DNA of 64,000 bases, from positions 15,735-79,734 of the forward strand of contig CAVPGM010000028.1 in NCBI GenBank assembly GCA_963703945.1, given 5' to 3'. Both the position numbers and the translations under genes were made by a program. Positions 15,600 through 26,641 of this stretch are shown piece by piece. Numbering within the stretch: position 1 is the first letter of the stretch; the number at the start of each line of letters is the position of its first letter. The notes under the pieces are model-generated. The model was not told the DNA's origin. It saw only the letters and a list, made by a program, of their open reading frames with translations, and did not search any database. Source of the DNA: JALORV01 sp963703945. Lineage in GTDB: Bacteria > Pseudomonadota > Gammaproteobacteria > Burkholderiales > Burkholderiaceae_F.

Positions 15600-18390
15600 T
15601 CAACGCCGCCGTTCAAGCTTTGCAACGATTCTGTCGCAGCGCTGCCGATCGCGCGGGTCGGCCACGCCCGGCAGCGCGCACCAGGTCAGCAGGATCTGGT
15701 CGGCGCTGCCCGCGTCCGACACCGACCGTTTGAAGCGATCGCGCAAGTGCTTGACCTGTACGGCGAGGCGCTGCGGCTGCAGGTCGGCCGGACTCTCGAT
15801 GCTCAACATCAGTTCGAGTTCGAGCAGTGCATCGCGCCGCGCGCTGACGCAGTCCTCGGATCCGGTCGACATGATCGAGGCGCGCGTCCTCGTCCGCCAG
15901 CCCGCGCAGGGCTGCATCGCGTCGCTCAAGCATCTTCTGCTCCCACTCGGCAGCGAGCAGCGGCAGTTCGGACCAGCGCTGCTGCACGGAATCCGCAGCC
16001 GTCGGTTGAGCAATCTCTCCCTTGATCGCGAGTTCATCCAGCTCCTCGCATAGCCGTTCCTTTGCAAGCAACGCCTGCCATGCAGCCGCTTCGCTGCTAC
16101 GAGATCGTCCGCGCAGCGAATCCTCGACGCCGGCGCGAGCAGCCTTGAATCGAGCCTCGATCGCCGCCGGCACCGGCCCGCTTTCCGTGATCGCCTTCCT
16201 CCACTGGTCCTGCAGTTCGCGTTGGGCATGGCGGACCTGCGCTTCCTCCACTTCGGCCGAGTGCGCCAACTGCTCGAGCTTCTCGCAAAGCGCCTCAAAG
16301 GTACGGCGCTGGGCAAGCTTGCGCTCGTCCTCTTCCTTGCGGGAGCCCCTGCGCGCGTCGAACACAGCATTGCATGCGGTGCGAAACCGCTCCCACAGCG
16401 TCCGCTCGTCGCGCTGTGCCAGCACGATCGACTTGGAGTGCGCCTGCCAGCGCGCCTGCATCTCCTTCACCTGCGACGGCGCATCGCGGTCCATTGCCTT
16501 GGCCACCAGCGCCTCGGCCTCGGCGATCAATGCCTCGCGCCCCTGCCGGGCGTCCCTGCGTGCAGCCGACAACGCATCGTGCAGTGGCGCCAACGCTGCT
16601 TTCAGGCGCGCATCGAGCCTTTTCCAGGCGCCGGGTTCGACGCTGCCCAGGCTGGTATCGCGCCAGGCCGCCTCGGTGTCGCGCAGCCAGCGCTCGATCG
16701 CTCGCCAGTCGCGCGGCTCCTCAAGCAGTGTCGGTGCGTGCGCGGCAGCAGCGGCAATGAAGTCCTCGCGCTGCTTGCGCGCCTGCTTGTGCTGCGCGGC
16801 CTGTTCCGCAAAGTGCCGCGCGGCCGGCGCGTAGGCTCTTTCGCAGGCTCCGTCGAACCGTTCCCACAGCGACCGTGGAACCCCGGCGTGTTGCTCGTCG
16901 AGCTTCTTCCACTCGGTACGCAATTGCTGCACCTCGCGCGCGAGCGCCACCGGGGCCTGCGGTTTCTGCGCGAGAGCTTCGGCACGTTCGCACAATTGGA
17001 CGCGCGCGTTCTGCTGCCCGAACTCCTGCCAGCGTTCGAGTTCCACCAGTTGCTGAACGACTCGACTCAACCGCTGCACGGTCGGCTTCGGTAACACGCC
17101 GGCGTGAGGCTTCAGCGCGCGGACCCGGTCGACTGCTTCGCGAGCCAGGTGCAACTGTCCCGACGCCAGCGCCTGCTCGGCCTCGTGCAGCACGGTGTGC
17201 AGCTGCTGCCGCGCCGCGCCTTGTTCCTGCTGTGTCGCGCGCACATAGGCGAGGCGACGCTGCTCAATGACGAGCAGCGCGGCCTCGAAACGTCGCGTCA
17301 GCGCCGGCGTGCGAGCCGCCAGATCCAGCGTCTGCCAGCGCGCCGGCAGCTGCGCGTCGTCGATCGGCGTTCCGGTCGCCAGCTGCTCGGCCTCGATTAC
17401 CATAGCCTCGGCGGCGGCGAGTGCAGGAGCCGCCTGCTCCCACTGCATGATCTGTTGCTCGGCCTGGTGAAGCCTCGCAAGGTCACGGGCGTCATTTCCT
17501 TCAGCGGCTTCTGCACGGAGCGCGGTCAATTCCTGGCGCAGCACGGGCAGCGCCGAGGCGGCCGGCGGAGGGCCCAGCGACGCAAGCCAGCGGTCCAGCC
17601 GCTGCTCGAACTGGGCGTGAGCGCGTTGCTCCTCGAGTTCACGGTCGAAGCGCTGCTGCATCAGTCGACCGACTGCTTCCCAACGGCTGTGTCGAGCGTC
17701 GTCGGCGTCCAGGACCAGCGCTTTCCAGCGGCGATCGAGTTCGACCGCGGCCATCACGATCGGGCCCTGCTGCGTCACGAGGATCTCGGCTTCCTTGAGG
17801 ATCGCCTCGGCGGCTTCCGCGTGGGCTGCGCGTTGGCTGATCGCGTCGAGCCGCTCGCGAGCGAGCCGCGCGACGCCACGGTCCTTGTCCCGTGCTCCCT
17901 TGACCAGCCGGCGTAGCGGCTCAGGCGCATGGATGCGCTCGGCGGCCGCAATCCGCGTCGATGCGAGTTCGGCCGCGAGTGCGACGTCCACCAGCACGTC
18001 TTCGTCGCCAATTCTCTGAATCGCGAATCGGCGGCGGTCCTCATCGTGCGTGCGCAGCGCGACCTGCGCGCGGATTGCGTCGGCGCATTCGGGCGCGGCG
18101 AGCACGGTCCGCGCGACGCCATCGTCCGAGGTCGCCGCGAGTGCCGTGCTCAGCGAAGCGGCGATGGCCGCAACGACACGCGGGTCGGCCTCGGCCCGCA
18201 AGGCAGCGGCGAGCGCGGCAAGATCATCGCAGCGTGTCGCAGCGGCGATCCGGACGTCGGGCGAGGGGTCGGCGCCGAGCAGCTGTGCAAGCACGAGCGA
18301 ATCCGGCGGCAGCGCGGCAACGCCGGCGACGCGTTGCGTCGGATCGGCGTGTTCGTGCAGTCGCGAACCGAAGAAGATCTTGTCGAGCAC
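15600..18390 (-). pseudogene. DUF349 domain protein, about 930 aa, frameshifted near the C terminus
   Basis: The protein begins MLDKIFFGSRLHEHADPTQR and runs as a long, charged, helical chain with many alanine and arginine residues. It contains several DUF349 repeats (for example LRTEWKKLDEQHAGVPRSLW and LQDQWRKAITESGPVPAAIE) and long coiled-coil stretches. As read in the main frame it loses sense near 15865 after RLDHVDR. One frame over, it continues GSEDCVSARRDALLELELML and ends RIVAKLERRR at 15600, the end expected for the family. A single-base indel explains it. DUF349 proteins are cytoplasmic, of unknown function; some have been linked to DNA damage responses. Confidence 0.85.
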
Positions 18391-18558
18391 GTCGGCGTCG
18401 GGGTGTGAAAGTCCAGGCCAGTCGAGCGTGTTTGGCGCGGCGGTGTGGATGGTACCGAGAACGCAGGGCCCTCGCTTTCCCCGACATTATTGCGCTTGTG
18501 CAGCGCTCCGATCTGCTCCCGTCCTTCAGGGTCGTGTCCTCGTTTCGGCGCGAGGGTC

Positions 18559-20063
18559 TCAACTCAGCCGCAGAGGCACATAAACCTTCAGGGCACCGCG
18601 CTGCACGAGGATTGCCACCGAGTTGCCAGTCCTGTTCGCCGCAAGGCTCGCCTGATCGATGCTGGTCACTGGCTGACCGTTGATGGCCAGCAACAGATCA
18701 CCGGGCTGCACGCCGGCGCGCTCTGCCGCGCCAGCGACGCTCTCGATGACCAATCCAGAAGCCGAAGCCCGACTCACGTCGCTCATCGGGATTCAGCGGG
18801 CGAAGCGCCAGTCCGAGACGGTCATTGGGCGTAGACTTCGACTCACGTTCGCAGCGAGGAACACCAGTGACGTTCGCATCGTCGAGCGTTGCGGCAACTT
18901 GCGCCGCTCGCTGTGCCGCCAGACATCAAGGGTGACCTGGTCACCCGGCTTTGCGACGCTCAACATGTCGGGCAAATCGCCGGCGAGGTCGATCGCATGG
19001 CCGTTCAGAGCCAACACGACGTCGCCGCTTTCGATGCCGGCACGTTCAGCCGCGCTGCCTTGTTCGACGCTCGAGACCAGTGCACCGGTGGGTGCGTCGA
19101 GCTTGAAGGCCTCCGCGAGGGTCTGGTTCACCTCCTGCACTTGACGCCCAGTTTCGCGTGCCGAACCTCGCCCGTAACTCAGGATCTGTTGCTCGACGCG
19201 AAGGGCCACGTCGATCGGAATCGCAGAACGACAAGGCCTTGGTAGCCGCCCGTGCCGGAATAGATCTGCGAGTTGATGCCGACCACCTCGCCACGCATGT
19301 TGATCAGCGGTCCGCCCGAGTTGCCGGGATTGATCGCGACGTCGGTCTGGATGAACGGCACGAACCCACCACCGGGCAGCGAACGACGCGTGGCGCTGAT
19401 CACGCCGGCCGTCACCGTGTTCTCGAAGCCGTAGGGCGAGCCGATGGCCAGGACCCATTCGCCGACTCGAGGCGACTGCGGTGGTGCCAGCGTCACGGTC
19501 GGCAGGTTGTCGGCGTCGACCTTGAGCACCGCCACGTCGGTCAGTTTGTCGATTCCGAGCACCTTGGCGCGGAACTCACGGCGGTCAGTCATCTTGACCA
19601 CGACTTCGTCGGCGCCGCTGACGACATGTGCATTGGTCAGGATGACGCCGTCGGCTCGAACGATGAAGCCCGAGCCCTCGCCGCGCACGGGCAAGCGGAT
19701 CTGCGGCGGAAAGCCGCCAAAGCGCTGCTGAAACGCTCGCAGCAGTTCGCGGATCGCCTCCTCTTCCTGGGATCCGCCCGGATCGTCGGCGTCTTCTCCG
19801 CTCGCGTCACCTGTCGTCGACACCTTGCGCGTTCCGGCAATGCTGATGTTTACCACGGCCGGACCAAAGCGTGCCGCGATGGCCGCCATGTCAGGCAGTC
19901 CCGACAGAATCGGCGCGACTGCTTCTCGATTGGCGGCTGTGGTGACGCTACGCGTCGTCTGCGCCTCACCTTTTTCGCAGTGACCCGCGGCGGCCAGAAC
20001 GATCGAGGTGGCTGCGGCCATCGCGAGCAGGGAGCGGCGTTGCGGGGACGCGGTGGGTTGCAT
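18559..20063 (-). pseudogene. HtrA/Do-type periplasmic serine protease, frameshifted several times
   Basis: The start at 20063 (MQPTASPQRRSLLAMAAATS) has GGAGT upstream and gives a signal peptide. The protease domain is intact in the first frame: histidine in LTNAHVVSG, aspartate in KLTDVAVLKVDA, serine in NPGNSGGPLINMRG. The frame breaks near 19220 after TGGYQG; allowing two extra bases, the next frame gives SFAIPIDVALRVEQQ and the first PDZ domain (GALVSSVEQGSAAERAG). It breaks again near 18895 and near 18770, after which the second PDZ domain (GLVIESVAGAAERAG) runs to YVPLRLS. All domains of an approximately 500-residue Do protease are present, so it is either very recently broken or mis-sequenced. 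Confidence 0.88.
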
Positions 20064-20131
20064 GAGCTGACTCCAGTGTGCGGGAACGGGATTTGCGCCG
20101 GCAGCGTTGGTCACGCCTGACACGATTCTTA

Positions 20132-20497
20132 TCACCACCGCCTGGCTGGCAGGCGCAGGTACAGGTCTAACATCGCGCCCTGCGCGAGAGTCAGGGTGTA
20201 GCTGCGACGCAGGTCGCCAAGAATGGCAGTGACGTGGTATGTCCCTGCGGGCAGGGAAACGACAGTGACCGACGCGGCATCGTCGACGGTGTGCAATCGT
20301 CGCCCCTGCAGATCCTCGACGCGAAGCTTCAGCGGAGCCCGCACATCCGGCAGACCGACGGCGGCAAGACGCGCGCGAAGCCGATGCAGTGTGGATTCAA
20401 GGGAAGCCACGGTCGGGCCGGCCTCGGCCCCAGCGTGTATCAGCAGGTGCGCGGGCGACACCTCCGTCGTGTCCGGAACAATGCGGGAATCCAACAC
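20132..20497 (-). CDS. Hypothetical protein, 121 aa
   Basis: The protein begins MLDSRIVPDTTEVSPAHLLI and ends in LYLRLPARRW. The second half (LKLRVEDLQGRRLHTVDDAA then LPAGTYHVTAILGDLRRSYT) reads like a small beta-sandwich with repeated short strands, similar to carboxypeptidase-regulatory or transthyretin-like folds, but this is only a resemblance. There is no signal peptide. It lies between two other genes on the same strand, 52 bases from the upstream one and 69 bases ahead of the HtrA start, and may be part of their transcript. Confidence 0.55.
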   Translation of the reverse strand: MLDSRIVPDTTEVSPAHLLIHAGAEAGPTVASLESTLHRLRARLAAVGLPDVRAPLKLRVEDLQGRRLHTVDDAASVTVVSLPAGTYHVTAILGDLRRSYTLTLAQGAMLDLYLRLPARRW

Positions 20498-20549
20498 GGC
20501 TTCTCCTTGCTATGAGGCAACGTCGGAAGACAAGGGACTGTGACTGCCG

Positions 20550-21086
20550 CTATGCATTTCCCGTTGTCAAAGTCGCCGCTTTGCGTGGCAGCTGCAATGT
20601 GTCGCGTCCCAGACCACTAATCAGGTCGTGTACGCAGGTGGGCGTCCATCGTCGCCGCGCTCGCCGCCCCGCTTGCGAGCGCGACTGTACGAGTACCGTT
20701 ACCAACATAGCGGCTGCCGCTGAGGTGGAGACAAGCGGTGATGCTGCGATGAGTTGTGCCAGGCCGTCGACGGACTCGACGCTGGCCTGCTGAACATAGT
20801 CGACCAAGGCCATGACATCGACGGCGCGCACATGCTGGATGTCGTCGAGTTGAACGCGAATGTCTTGCCAGCCGCTGCGAAATCGGATCTTCGCGAAGAT
20901 GCCGTTTGCAACGGCAAGCACCGACAACACCCCCAGCGGCCGCAGCAGTTGTTCGAGAAGGCGGCCTCGCTCGACCGCGGGCGCGGCCTCGTAGACCTCG
21001 CCGACGAGTTGCGCGATCGTCACTTCCGAGACTGTTTGACCGGGGTCGACCGAGACAACTATCGAGTGTATGTCCTGAGGATTCAT
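20550..21086 (-). CDS. Hypothetical protein, 178 aa
   Basis: I do not recognise this protein. It starts MNPQDIHSIVVSVDPGQTVS, with AAGGAG about eight bases before the ATG. Residues 40-120 alternate helices and hydrophobic strands (LLEQLLRPLGVLSVLAVANG), and a hydrophobic alanine-rich segment (TSAAAAMLVTVLVQS, about 123-137) may be a membrane helix. The last 35 residues are basic and of different character and may be a frame-shifted tail, but no alternative ending is clear. It heads the group that leads to the HtrA gene. Confidence 0.55.
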   Translation of the reverse strand: MNPQDIHSIVVSVDPGQTVSEVTIAQLVGEVYEAAPAVERGRLLEQLLRPLGVLSVLAVANGIFAKIRFRSGWQDIRVQLDDIQHVRAVDVMALVDYVQQASVESVDGLAQLIAASPLVSTSAAAAMLVTVLVQSRSQAGRRARRRWTPTCVHDLISGLGRDTLQLPRKAATLTTGNA

Positions 21087-21506
21087 GGCGTTCGCTCCTT
21101 GCCAAAGGGGTCATTCACTGCCGGCGTGCGGGCTGATCCAATGGGTCCATGTTCCACCGGCCGCCGCAATGCATTTGTGTTGGAACTGCCGCCGCTGTGT
21201 TGCATTTGCAATCGATGACCGCGTCAGGCTTTAGCCCACAGCCTCTATCTGCCGCCCAGGCCGGTGATGGCCGTAGCGGTCGTCAGTGCTTTGCGGCGTG
21301 CGCTGAAGCCATGACAGCCGCTGCACATCTTGAGTGGCTCCCCCAGACAGCGTCTAAGGGTTGACGAGACGCGACGCCCTCATTGCAGCGAGGCATCGGC
21401 GCATGACAAGCGACTTCAGGGAGGAGCCGACGGGGCACAGGGCGGCGAGTCAGGCGGTACCCTTGTCGGGCACGAGGTACCGCGTCGGCAGGCCCCGCGG
21501 CCGGAC
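21087..21506. other. Stretch without a recognisable gene
   Basis: These 420 bases lie between the start of the unknown gene at 21086 and the end of the broken hybrid kinase at 21507. The promoter of the former should lie here. Short open frames are present on the plus strand, but none has a convincing ribosome binding site or product. Confidence 0.45.
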
Positions 21507-23584
21507 TCAGTGCAGCAACTCGGCCAACGCGCGCGCGAGATCGGCGCGCCGCAGCGGTTTGGCGAGCACCCGAGTTACACCAGCGACACTTGCTCGCTGT
21601 GCCAGCGAAGCGCCGCCGTAACCACTCACCAGCAACACCGGCACATGCGGCAGGTATTGCCGCAGGGCTCTGTCAGCTCCGTGCCGGTGAGGTCCGGCAT
21701 CACTTCATCAGAGATGACCGCCGCGAACCGCCGCGGATCAGCCCGCAACACCTGCAGGGCTTCGGTCGAATCGCTGTACCCCACCGGGTCATATTTCAGC
21801 CCCTTGAGCATCTCGACGGCCAGAGCCACCAGTTCGGGCTCGTCATCGACGACCAATAGCGTCTGCCCCGCTCCCGTCGGCGCGTCGCTCGGAGGCACTT
21901 CGGATGAGCTGACGATGTCAGTGCATTCGGGGAAGATACAGCGTGAATCGGGCACCCTGCCCCGGCGCGCTCTGCACGTCGATCGCGCCGCCGAACTCGG
22001 TCACCACGCCGAACACGACCGCGAGCCCGAAGACCGGTGCCGGACTGCGCCCTGCGCGTGGTGAAAAAAGGCTCGAACAGGTGCTCCATCACGTCGGGCG
22101 TGATGCCACTGCCTTGGTCCGACACGGTCAGCGCCAGAAAGTCTCCGGCCGGCAGTTGGCTGTGCGACAGGACTTGCGGTGCCGCCACGTGTTGACGCTC
22201 AAGCCGAACACTCAGCCTGCCGCCTGCAGGCATCGCCTGCATCGCGTTCGTGCAGAGATTCATTACCGCCTCGAACACCTGCGTCGCGTCGCCTCGTAGC
22301 CGCGCACCAGGCGCGTCGAGCGCGCGCTCCAGGATCACACCCGGACGGCAGCGAAGCCGAAAGCAGGTTGAGCACCTCGTCGACGACCGGCTCCAAGCAC
22401 GAACACCGTCGATGCATGCGCCCCACCCCGGCTGAAGGCGAGAATGCGCTCCACCAGTGCCTTGCCGCGCAGCGCCGCTTGCAGCACCTTGTCGAGATGA
22501 CGCGCCTGGTCACTGCCTGGCGGCGCAGCGTCCTGCGCCATTTCGCCGAAGCCGACAATCCCCGCCAGCACGTTGTTGAAGTCATGGGCCACACCGCCGG
22601 CGAGCGTACCCAGTGACTCCAGCTTGCTGGCGCGGGCGCGCTGGGCCTGCAGCGCCCGTTGCGCCTCGGTACGCCGGCGGTCGGCGCGTTGCACCAGACT
22701 TACGGATGCCACCATCAAGGCCAGGAGCAGAGCAAGCGCCACAGCCGTCAGCTCCGCGGCCCCGCGCCAGGACGAGAGCACCGCCTCGAGGTTGCGCGAA
22801 ACGACAACTTTCAGGTCGTAGCGCGGCACGCCGTGCAGGCCAACCAGGTTCTCGCTGCCGTCCCTGAAACGTCGCACCTCCATGCTGGGCCGATTGGCCA
22901 GACGCTCTGCCACGGCCGCCTCGTCGAGCGGAGGTATCGCGAGGTTTGCGGCGGCAAGCAGTGCGCCGTCGCCGCGAAACACCGCCATGCGCGCGTCGGG
23001 CGCAGGAGAAGCCGCAGAAAATGCGCCGAGCAGCGTCGCCGCCGGCAAGGCAGCAAGAATCCAGCCGTCCACCCTACCGGGCGCGCTGAAGCGAACGGCC
23101 AGAGCCACCAGCGACTGGTTCGCGCTGGTGTCCGTGAAGGGCCGACTTACCGCAATGGCGCCGTCAGGCAGTTCCTGCAGAGCTCGGCCGGAACGACGAA
23201 AGAGTCGGGGCTGGGAGCACGTCGGAAGACGAGAGTACCCGCCCTGCGCGATCGACCAGCCACACGGTCTGCACCAACGGCATCAGATCCGCGCGTGTGC
23301 GCAGGTCGCGCTCGGCCACGGGACCGCTCAGGGGCAGACGGTCTTCCCGCAGCTCCTCCTGCATTGCGCGCAGGCCTTCCTCCGCACCCTGCAACCGCTG
23401 CTGAAGCTCGTCGGTCAACGCCAGCGACAGAACGGTCAGCTCCCGCGCCTGGCTGTCCAGCGTATCCCCGCGCAGATAGCCACAGGGCGATGAATGCGAC
23501 GACAGCCAGCGCCGCCCACGTACCGAGCGCGATCAACCACGGTCGAATTGAACGGGCCGATCGCGATCGAAGTTCAGGCTTCAT
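21507..23584 (-). pseudogene. Hybrid sensor histidine kinase with receiver, about eight frameshifts
   Basis: Reading across frames restores one protein. It begins MKPELRSRSARSIRPWLIAL at 23584 with a membrane helix, then an extracytoplasmic domain (LTDELQQRLQGAEEGLRAMQ), a second helix (LTAVALALLLALMVASVSLV), the HisKA box GGVAHDFNNVLAG, a HATPase (MNLCTNAMQ, DQGSGI, EPFFTT) and a receiver (LLVVDDEPELV, VISDEVMPDL, VLAKPLRR) that ends LARALAELLH at 21507. Frames change near 23470, 23205, 23178, 22395, 22345, 22040, 21930 and 21670. It closely parallels the intact kinase at 44575-48306 but lacks the PAS domains. As read, no functional kinase can be made. Confidence 0.85.
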
Positions 23585-23855
23585 CGGACACGTGTCTTCG
23601 CAGCTTGCGTTGCAGCCGGTGGGCGCGCAACCGGTACCGGTGCGGCCACGATCATGGTGGATCACTTGTGATGAACACTGAATTCAGTATCCACCATCTT
23701 CTCGCCGGAGCAAGGCTTCCATGTCATCTGCCTTCGAGCAGACGCATATTGCAATCAGCCGGGCACGCACTGGCTCCAACATGCGCTTACAGGCCGGGCG
23801 TTTCGGTACAGAGATTGCTCTACACCTGCGAACCTACGAAAGAAGGGAATTCATC

Positions 23856-24170
23856 ATGACACGCAAACTCCTTTCCAAGACCTCGCGCGCACTGCTCGCT
23901 GCTGGACTACTGCTTGGCGTCGCTGCGGCTCAGGCTGCGGGCGGTTACTTCATCACGAATAGCCAGGAAGCCACGATCACGGTGGGCATGAGTGCCGACG
24001 AGGTCCAGGCGGCCGTCGGCAGCCCTGCACAGCAGATCAAATTTGGGGACGAAGCGGGGCCGACCTGGATCTATCACCTGAATCAGAGCGAGGATACGGT
24101 TCTCGACGTCGACTTCGGCGCTGACGGCAAGGTCGCATCCGTTAGCGAACGCGAACGCGAACGTCCGTAA
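23856..24170 (+). CDS. SmpA/OmlA (BamE-like) domain periplasmic protein
   Basis: The 104-residue protein starts at an ATG with AAGGGA eight bases ahead. It has a signal peptide (LLAAGLLLGVAAAQAAGG) with no lipobox cysteine. The mature part is a short SmpA/OmlA fold: ITVGMSADEVQAAVGSPAQQ, then GPTWIYHLNQSEDTVLDVDF. Proteins with this fold bind or regulate envelope partners; BamE itself helps assemble outer-membrane beta-barrels, but this one lacks a lipid anchor and is not expected to be BamE. A charged tail of repeated Glu-Arg ends the protein. Two hairpins follow the stop codon. It lies between the broken kinase and the response regulator. Confidence 0.75.
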   Translation: MTRKLLSKTSRALLAAGLLLGVAAAQAAGGYFITNSQEATITVGMSADEVQAAVGSPAQQIKFGDEAGPTWIYHLNQSEDTVLDVDFGADGKVASVSERERERP

Positions 24171-24180
24171 CGCTGAATCG

Positions 24181-24202
24181 GGCGGCCGTCACCTCGGCCG
24201 CC
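24181..24202 (+). terminator. GC-rich hairpin after the SmpA-like gene
   Basis: A perfect 8-bp stem, GGCGGCCG with CGGCCGCC and a 6-base loop, begins ten bases after the stop codon at 24170 and is followed by TTGTT. The U run is short, but the position and the stem strength support a rho-independent terminator. Confidence 0.6.
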
Positions 24203-24214
24203 TTGTTCGCCCAC

Positions 24215-24244
24215 AACGCCCGATGGCATACGCCATCGGGCGTT
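24215..24244 (+). terminator. Second perfect hairpin, 13-bp stem
   Basis: AACGCCCGATGGC pairs without mismatch with GCCATCGGGCGTT around a 4-base loop (24228-24231). It follows the first hairpin by 12 bases and is followed by CTCGTTTGGG, a weak U tract. Together the two hairpins separate the SmpA-like gene from the response regulator, and the second may act as a back-up terminator or an RNA-stabilising structure. Confidence 0.6.
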
Positions 24245-24362
24245 CTCGTTTGGGCGTCGCTGCCGTAAGCGGCGAAGGAAACGAGCAGCCCGCGTTACTA
24301 TCTTGTCGCACGCGGATCGCCGCCGCAGTGGCGCAGCTGCTCAGCGCCGCTGTCTCGACATC

Positions 24363-25094
24363 ATGAGTACCTCCACCTCACCTCACATTCTCGTGATCGA
24401 TGACGATCCCGATGTTCGCGATTTGGTGGTCGAGTACCTGGGCAAGAATGACATGCGGGTCAGCGCCGGCAGCTCCGGGCGCGAGATGTTGGAGCGGTTC
24501 GACCGCGAGTCCATTGATCTCGTGCTGCTGGATCTCAAGCTGCCCGGTGAAGATGGCATGCAGCTGGCGCGCACGTTGCGCGAGCGGGCGACTGTACCAA
24601 TCGTGCTCCTGACCGGTCGCAACGAGGAAGCCGATCGGGTGATGGGACTGGAACTCGGTGCCGACGACTACATCACCAAGCCGTTCAGCCCGCGCGAAAT
24701 GCTGGCCCGCGTGCGCGCCGTGCTCCGACGCTACCAGGTGCAGGCCACGCTGCCCGAACGCGACAACACGCGCCGTGCGTTCCGTTTCTCGGGGTGGGAA
24801 CTGAACCTTCGAACGCGGCGCTTGTTGTCACCCAACGGCAATTCGGTGGAACTTTCCAACGGCGAGTTCAGCCTGCTCAACGCGTTGTGCCGGGCGCCCC
24901 AGCGGGTGCTCTCGCGCGACCAGTTGCTGTCGATGTCGCGACTACACGAAGCCGAGGTCTACGACCGAACGATTGACGTGCAGATCCGGCGGCTGCGCCG
25001 AAAGATCGAGGCTGACCCGGCGCATCCTGAGCTGATCCTTACCGAGCGCGGCGCCGGGTATCGCTTGGCCAGCGAGGTCGAGACGCTGTACTGA
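24363..25094 (+). CDS. OmpR-family response regulator
   Basis: The protein has a receiver domain (IDDDPDVRDLVVEYL, phosphorylated aspartate in LVLLDLKLPGEDGM, lysine in YITKPFSPREML) and a C-terminal winged helix that includes ELSNGEFSLLNALCRAPQRV and EVYDRTIDVQIRRLRRKIEA. Length, 243 residues, is normal. It is closely similar to the regulator at 48568-49341. The start was set at the ATG that gives MSTSTSPHILVIDDDP; an in-frame ATG 60 bases upstream is possible. Its natural partner is probably the hybrid kinase at 21507-23584, which is broken here. Confidence 0.92.
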   Translation: MSTSTSPHILVIDDDPDVRDLVVEYLGKNDMRVSAGSSGREMLERFDRESIDLVLLDLKLPGEDGMQLARTLRERATVPIVLLTGRNEEADRVMGLELGADDYITKPFSPREMLARVRAVLRRYQVQATLPERDNTRRAFRFSGWELNLRTRRLLSPNGNSVELSNGEFSLLNALCRAPQRVLSRDQLLSMSRLHEAEVYDRTIDVQIRRLRRKIEADPAHPELILTERGAGYRLASEVETLY

Positions 25095-25173
25095 AGCACG
25101 CGCCGCTCCGCTGCTGCAGGCAGCTGACACTGCGACCATCAGCCAGAAGCGCAACTCGAAAAAACCGATTGGC

Positions 25174-26634
25174 TCATTGCGAGGTCGCCACCTTCGCTTC
25201 GAGCGGCCCCGCCGAGCTCGAGACGGGCTCCCACCGGCCGGCAATGTTCTTCAGCAGCTGGTTCACTGCCACAAGCTGGCGGCTGCGCACGTTGATCAGG
25301 CTGCTCTCGCTGTTCAGTGCGAGCGTCTGCGCGACCACGACGTTCAGGTAGCTCACGGTCCCCGCGCGGTACTGGTCGAGCGTGATCTCGAGGTTGCGCT
25401 GCGCCGCTTTCAGTGATTCCGACTGAAGCTGCGCTTCGCGCTCAAGCTGGTCCGCGAGCTACGAGGTTGTCTTCGACCTCCTGGAGTGCGGTCAGTACCG
25501 CCTGGCGATAGCTGGCCGTGATCTGATCGGCGCTGGCGCGCGCCTGCGCGCTGGCGAGCTGATGCTGGCCGCCGTCCAGGATGGCCAGTGCCAGCGAGGG
25601 CCCGAGCGACCAGAACAGGTTGGGCGCACTCAACAGATTCGCGAAAACGGAGTGACGATAGCTGGCGCTGGCCGACAGGGTGAGCGAAGGGAAGAACGCC
25701 GCGTCGGCCACGCCGATCTGCGCATAGGCCGCGGCAACGCGGCGCTGCGCAGCGGCGATGTCGGGTCGGCGCTCGAGCAGGGTGGCGGGCAGCATCGGCG
25801 GCACGTCAGGTGGCGCCGGCAGTTTGTCAGCTGGCCGCGATCGTCAGCGCCGACGGCGGCGTGCCGACGAGCACGGCGATGGCATGCTCCAGTTGCGCCC
25901 GCTGCGCGGCGACATCGATCGCCTGCGCCTGCGTGCTTTTCAGCTGGGTCTCGGCGAGCAGCACGTCGGTCCGCGCGGCGATGCCGCCTTCGTAGCGAAT
26001 CTGTGTCAGGTCCAGTGCGCGCTGGTAGCCCTGGGCGGAGCGTTCGAGCAGCGACTGCTGAATCTCTGCCGTGCGTAACAGGAAGTACGTCTGCGCCAGC
26101 GTGGCCTGGGCCGACAGCCGCGCCGCAGCCAGGTCGTCGGCGCTCGCCTGATACCCGGCCTGCGCGCCGCTGCTCGCCTGCGCCAACTGGCCCCACAGGT
26201 CGATTTCCCAGCTCGCGACGGTGGCAAACGACGAACGAGTTGGCCGGGTTTGGCGTGCCCGGCAGCACTGCCGACGTCGGGCTGCCGCTGCGCGTGGCCA
26301 GCAGGCCGGTCGACAGCGTCGGCCAGAAGGCACTGCGGCTGGCCTCGTAGACCGCCCGCGCGTTGGCGACCTGCGCGACAGCGGCCTTGAGATTTTCGTT
26401 GCCGATGACGAGGCGGCGCTCGAGATCGTCGAGCACCGGATCCTCGAACAGGGTCCACCAGTCATCGGAGACCGGGGTTACATGGTTCGTCGACGCCCTC
26501 TGCCACAAACCGACCTCCTTGTACTGCGCTGGAGCCGTAACTGGTGGCGGCGGTGCGACGCGAGTGATGGCGCACGCGGCAAGCAGCAACGTAACTGCGA
26601 GTGACGGGATCGATCGCAAAGCGTTAAGCATCAT
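25174..26634 (-). pseudogene. NodT/OprM-type outer-membrane efflux lipoprotein, frameshifted three times
   Basis: The protein begins MMLNALRSIPSLAVTLLLAA with the lipobox LLAACA, then VSDDWWTLFEDPVLDDLERR, typical of NodT-family channels. The frame changes near 26228 (to VASWEIDLWGQLAQASSGAQ), near 25830 (to DKLPAPPDVPPMLPATLLER and RPDIAAAQRRVAAAYAQIGV), and near 25458 (to LEREAQLQSESLKAAQRNLE), ending at 25174. All parts of a roughly 480-residue trimeric outer-membrane channel are there. It starts eight bases after the RND pump gene and provides the outer-membrane exit for the pump. As read it cannot make a full protein. Confidence 0.9.
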
Positions 26635-26641
26635 CGATTGC

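Noticed and set aside
19158..20120. A 320-codon plus-strand frame opposite the HtrA gene
   Set aside because: The minus strand encodes a complete protease domain there with His, Asp and Ser; the plus-strand product has no recognisable feature.
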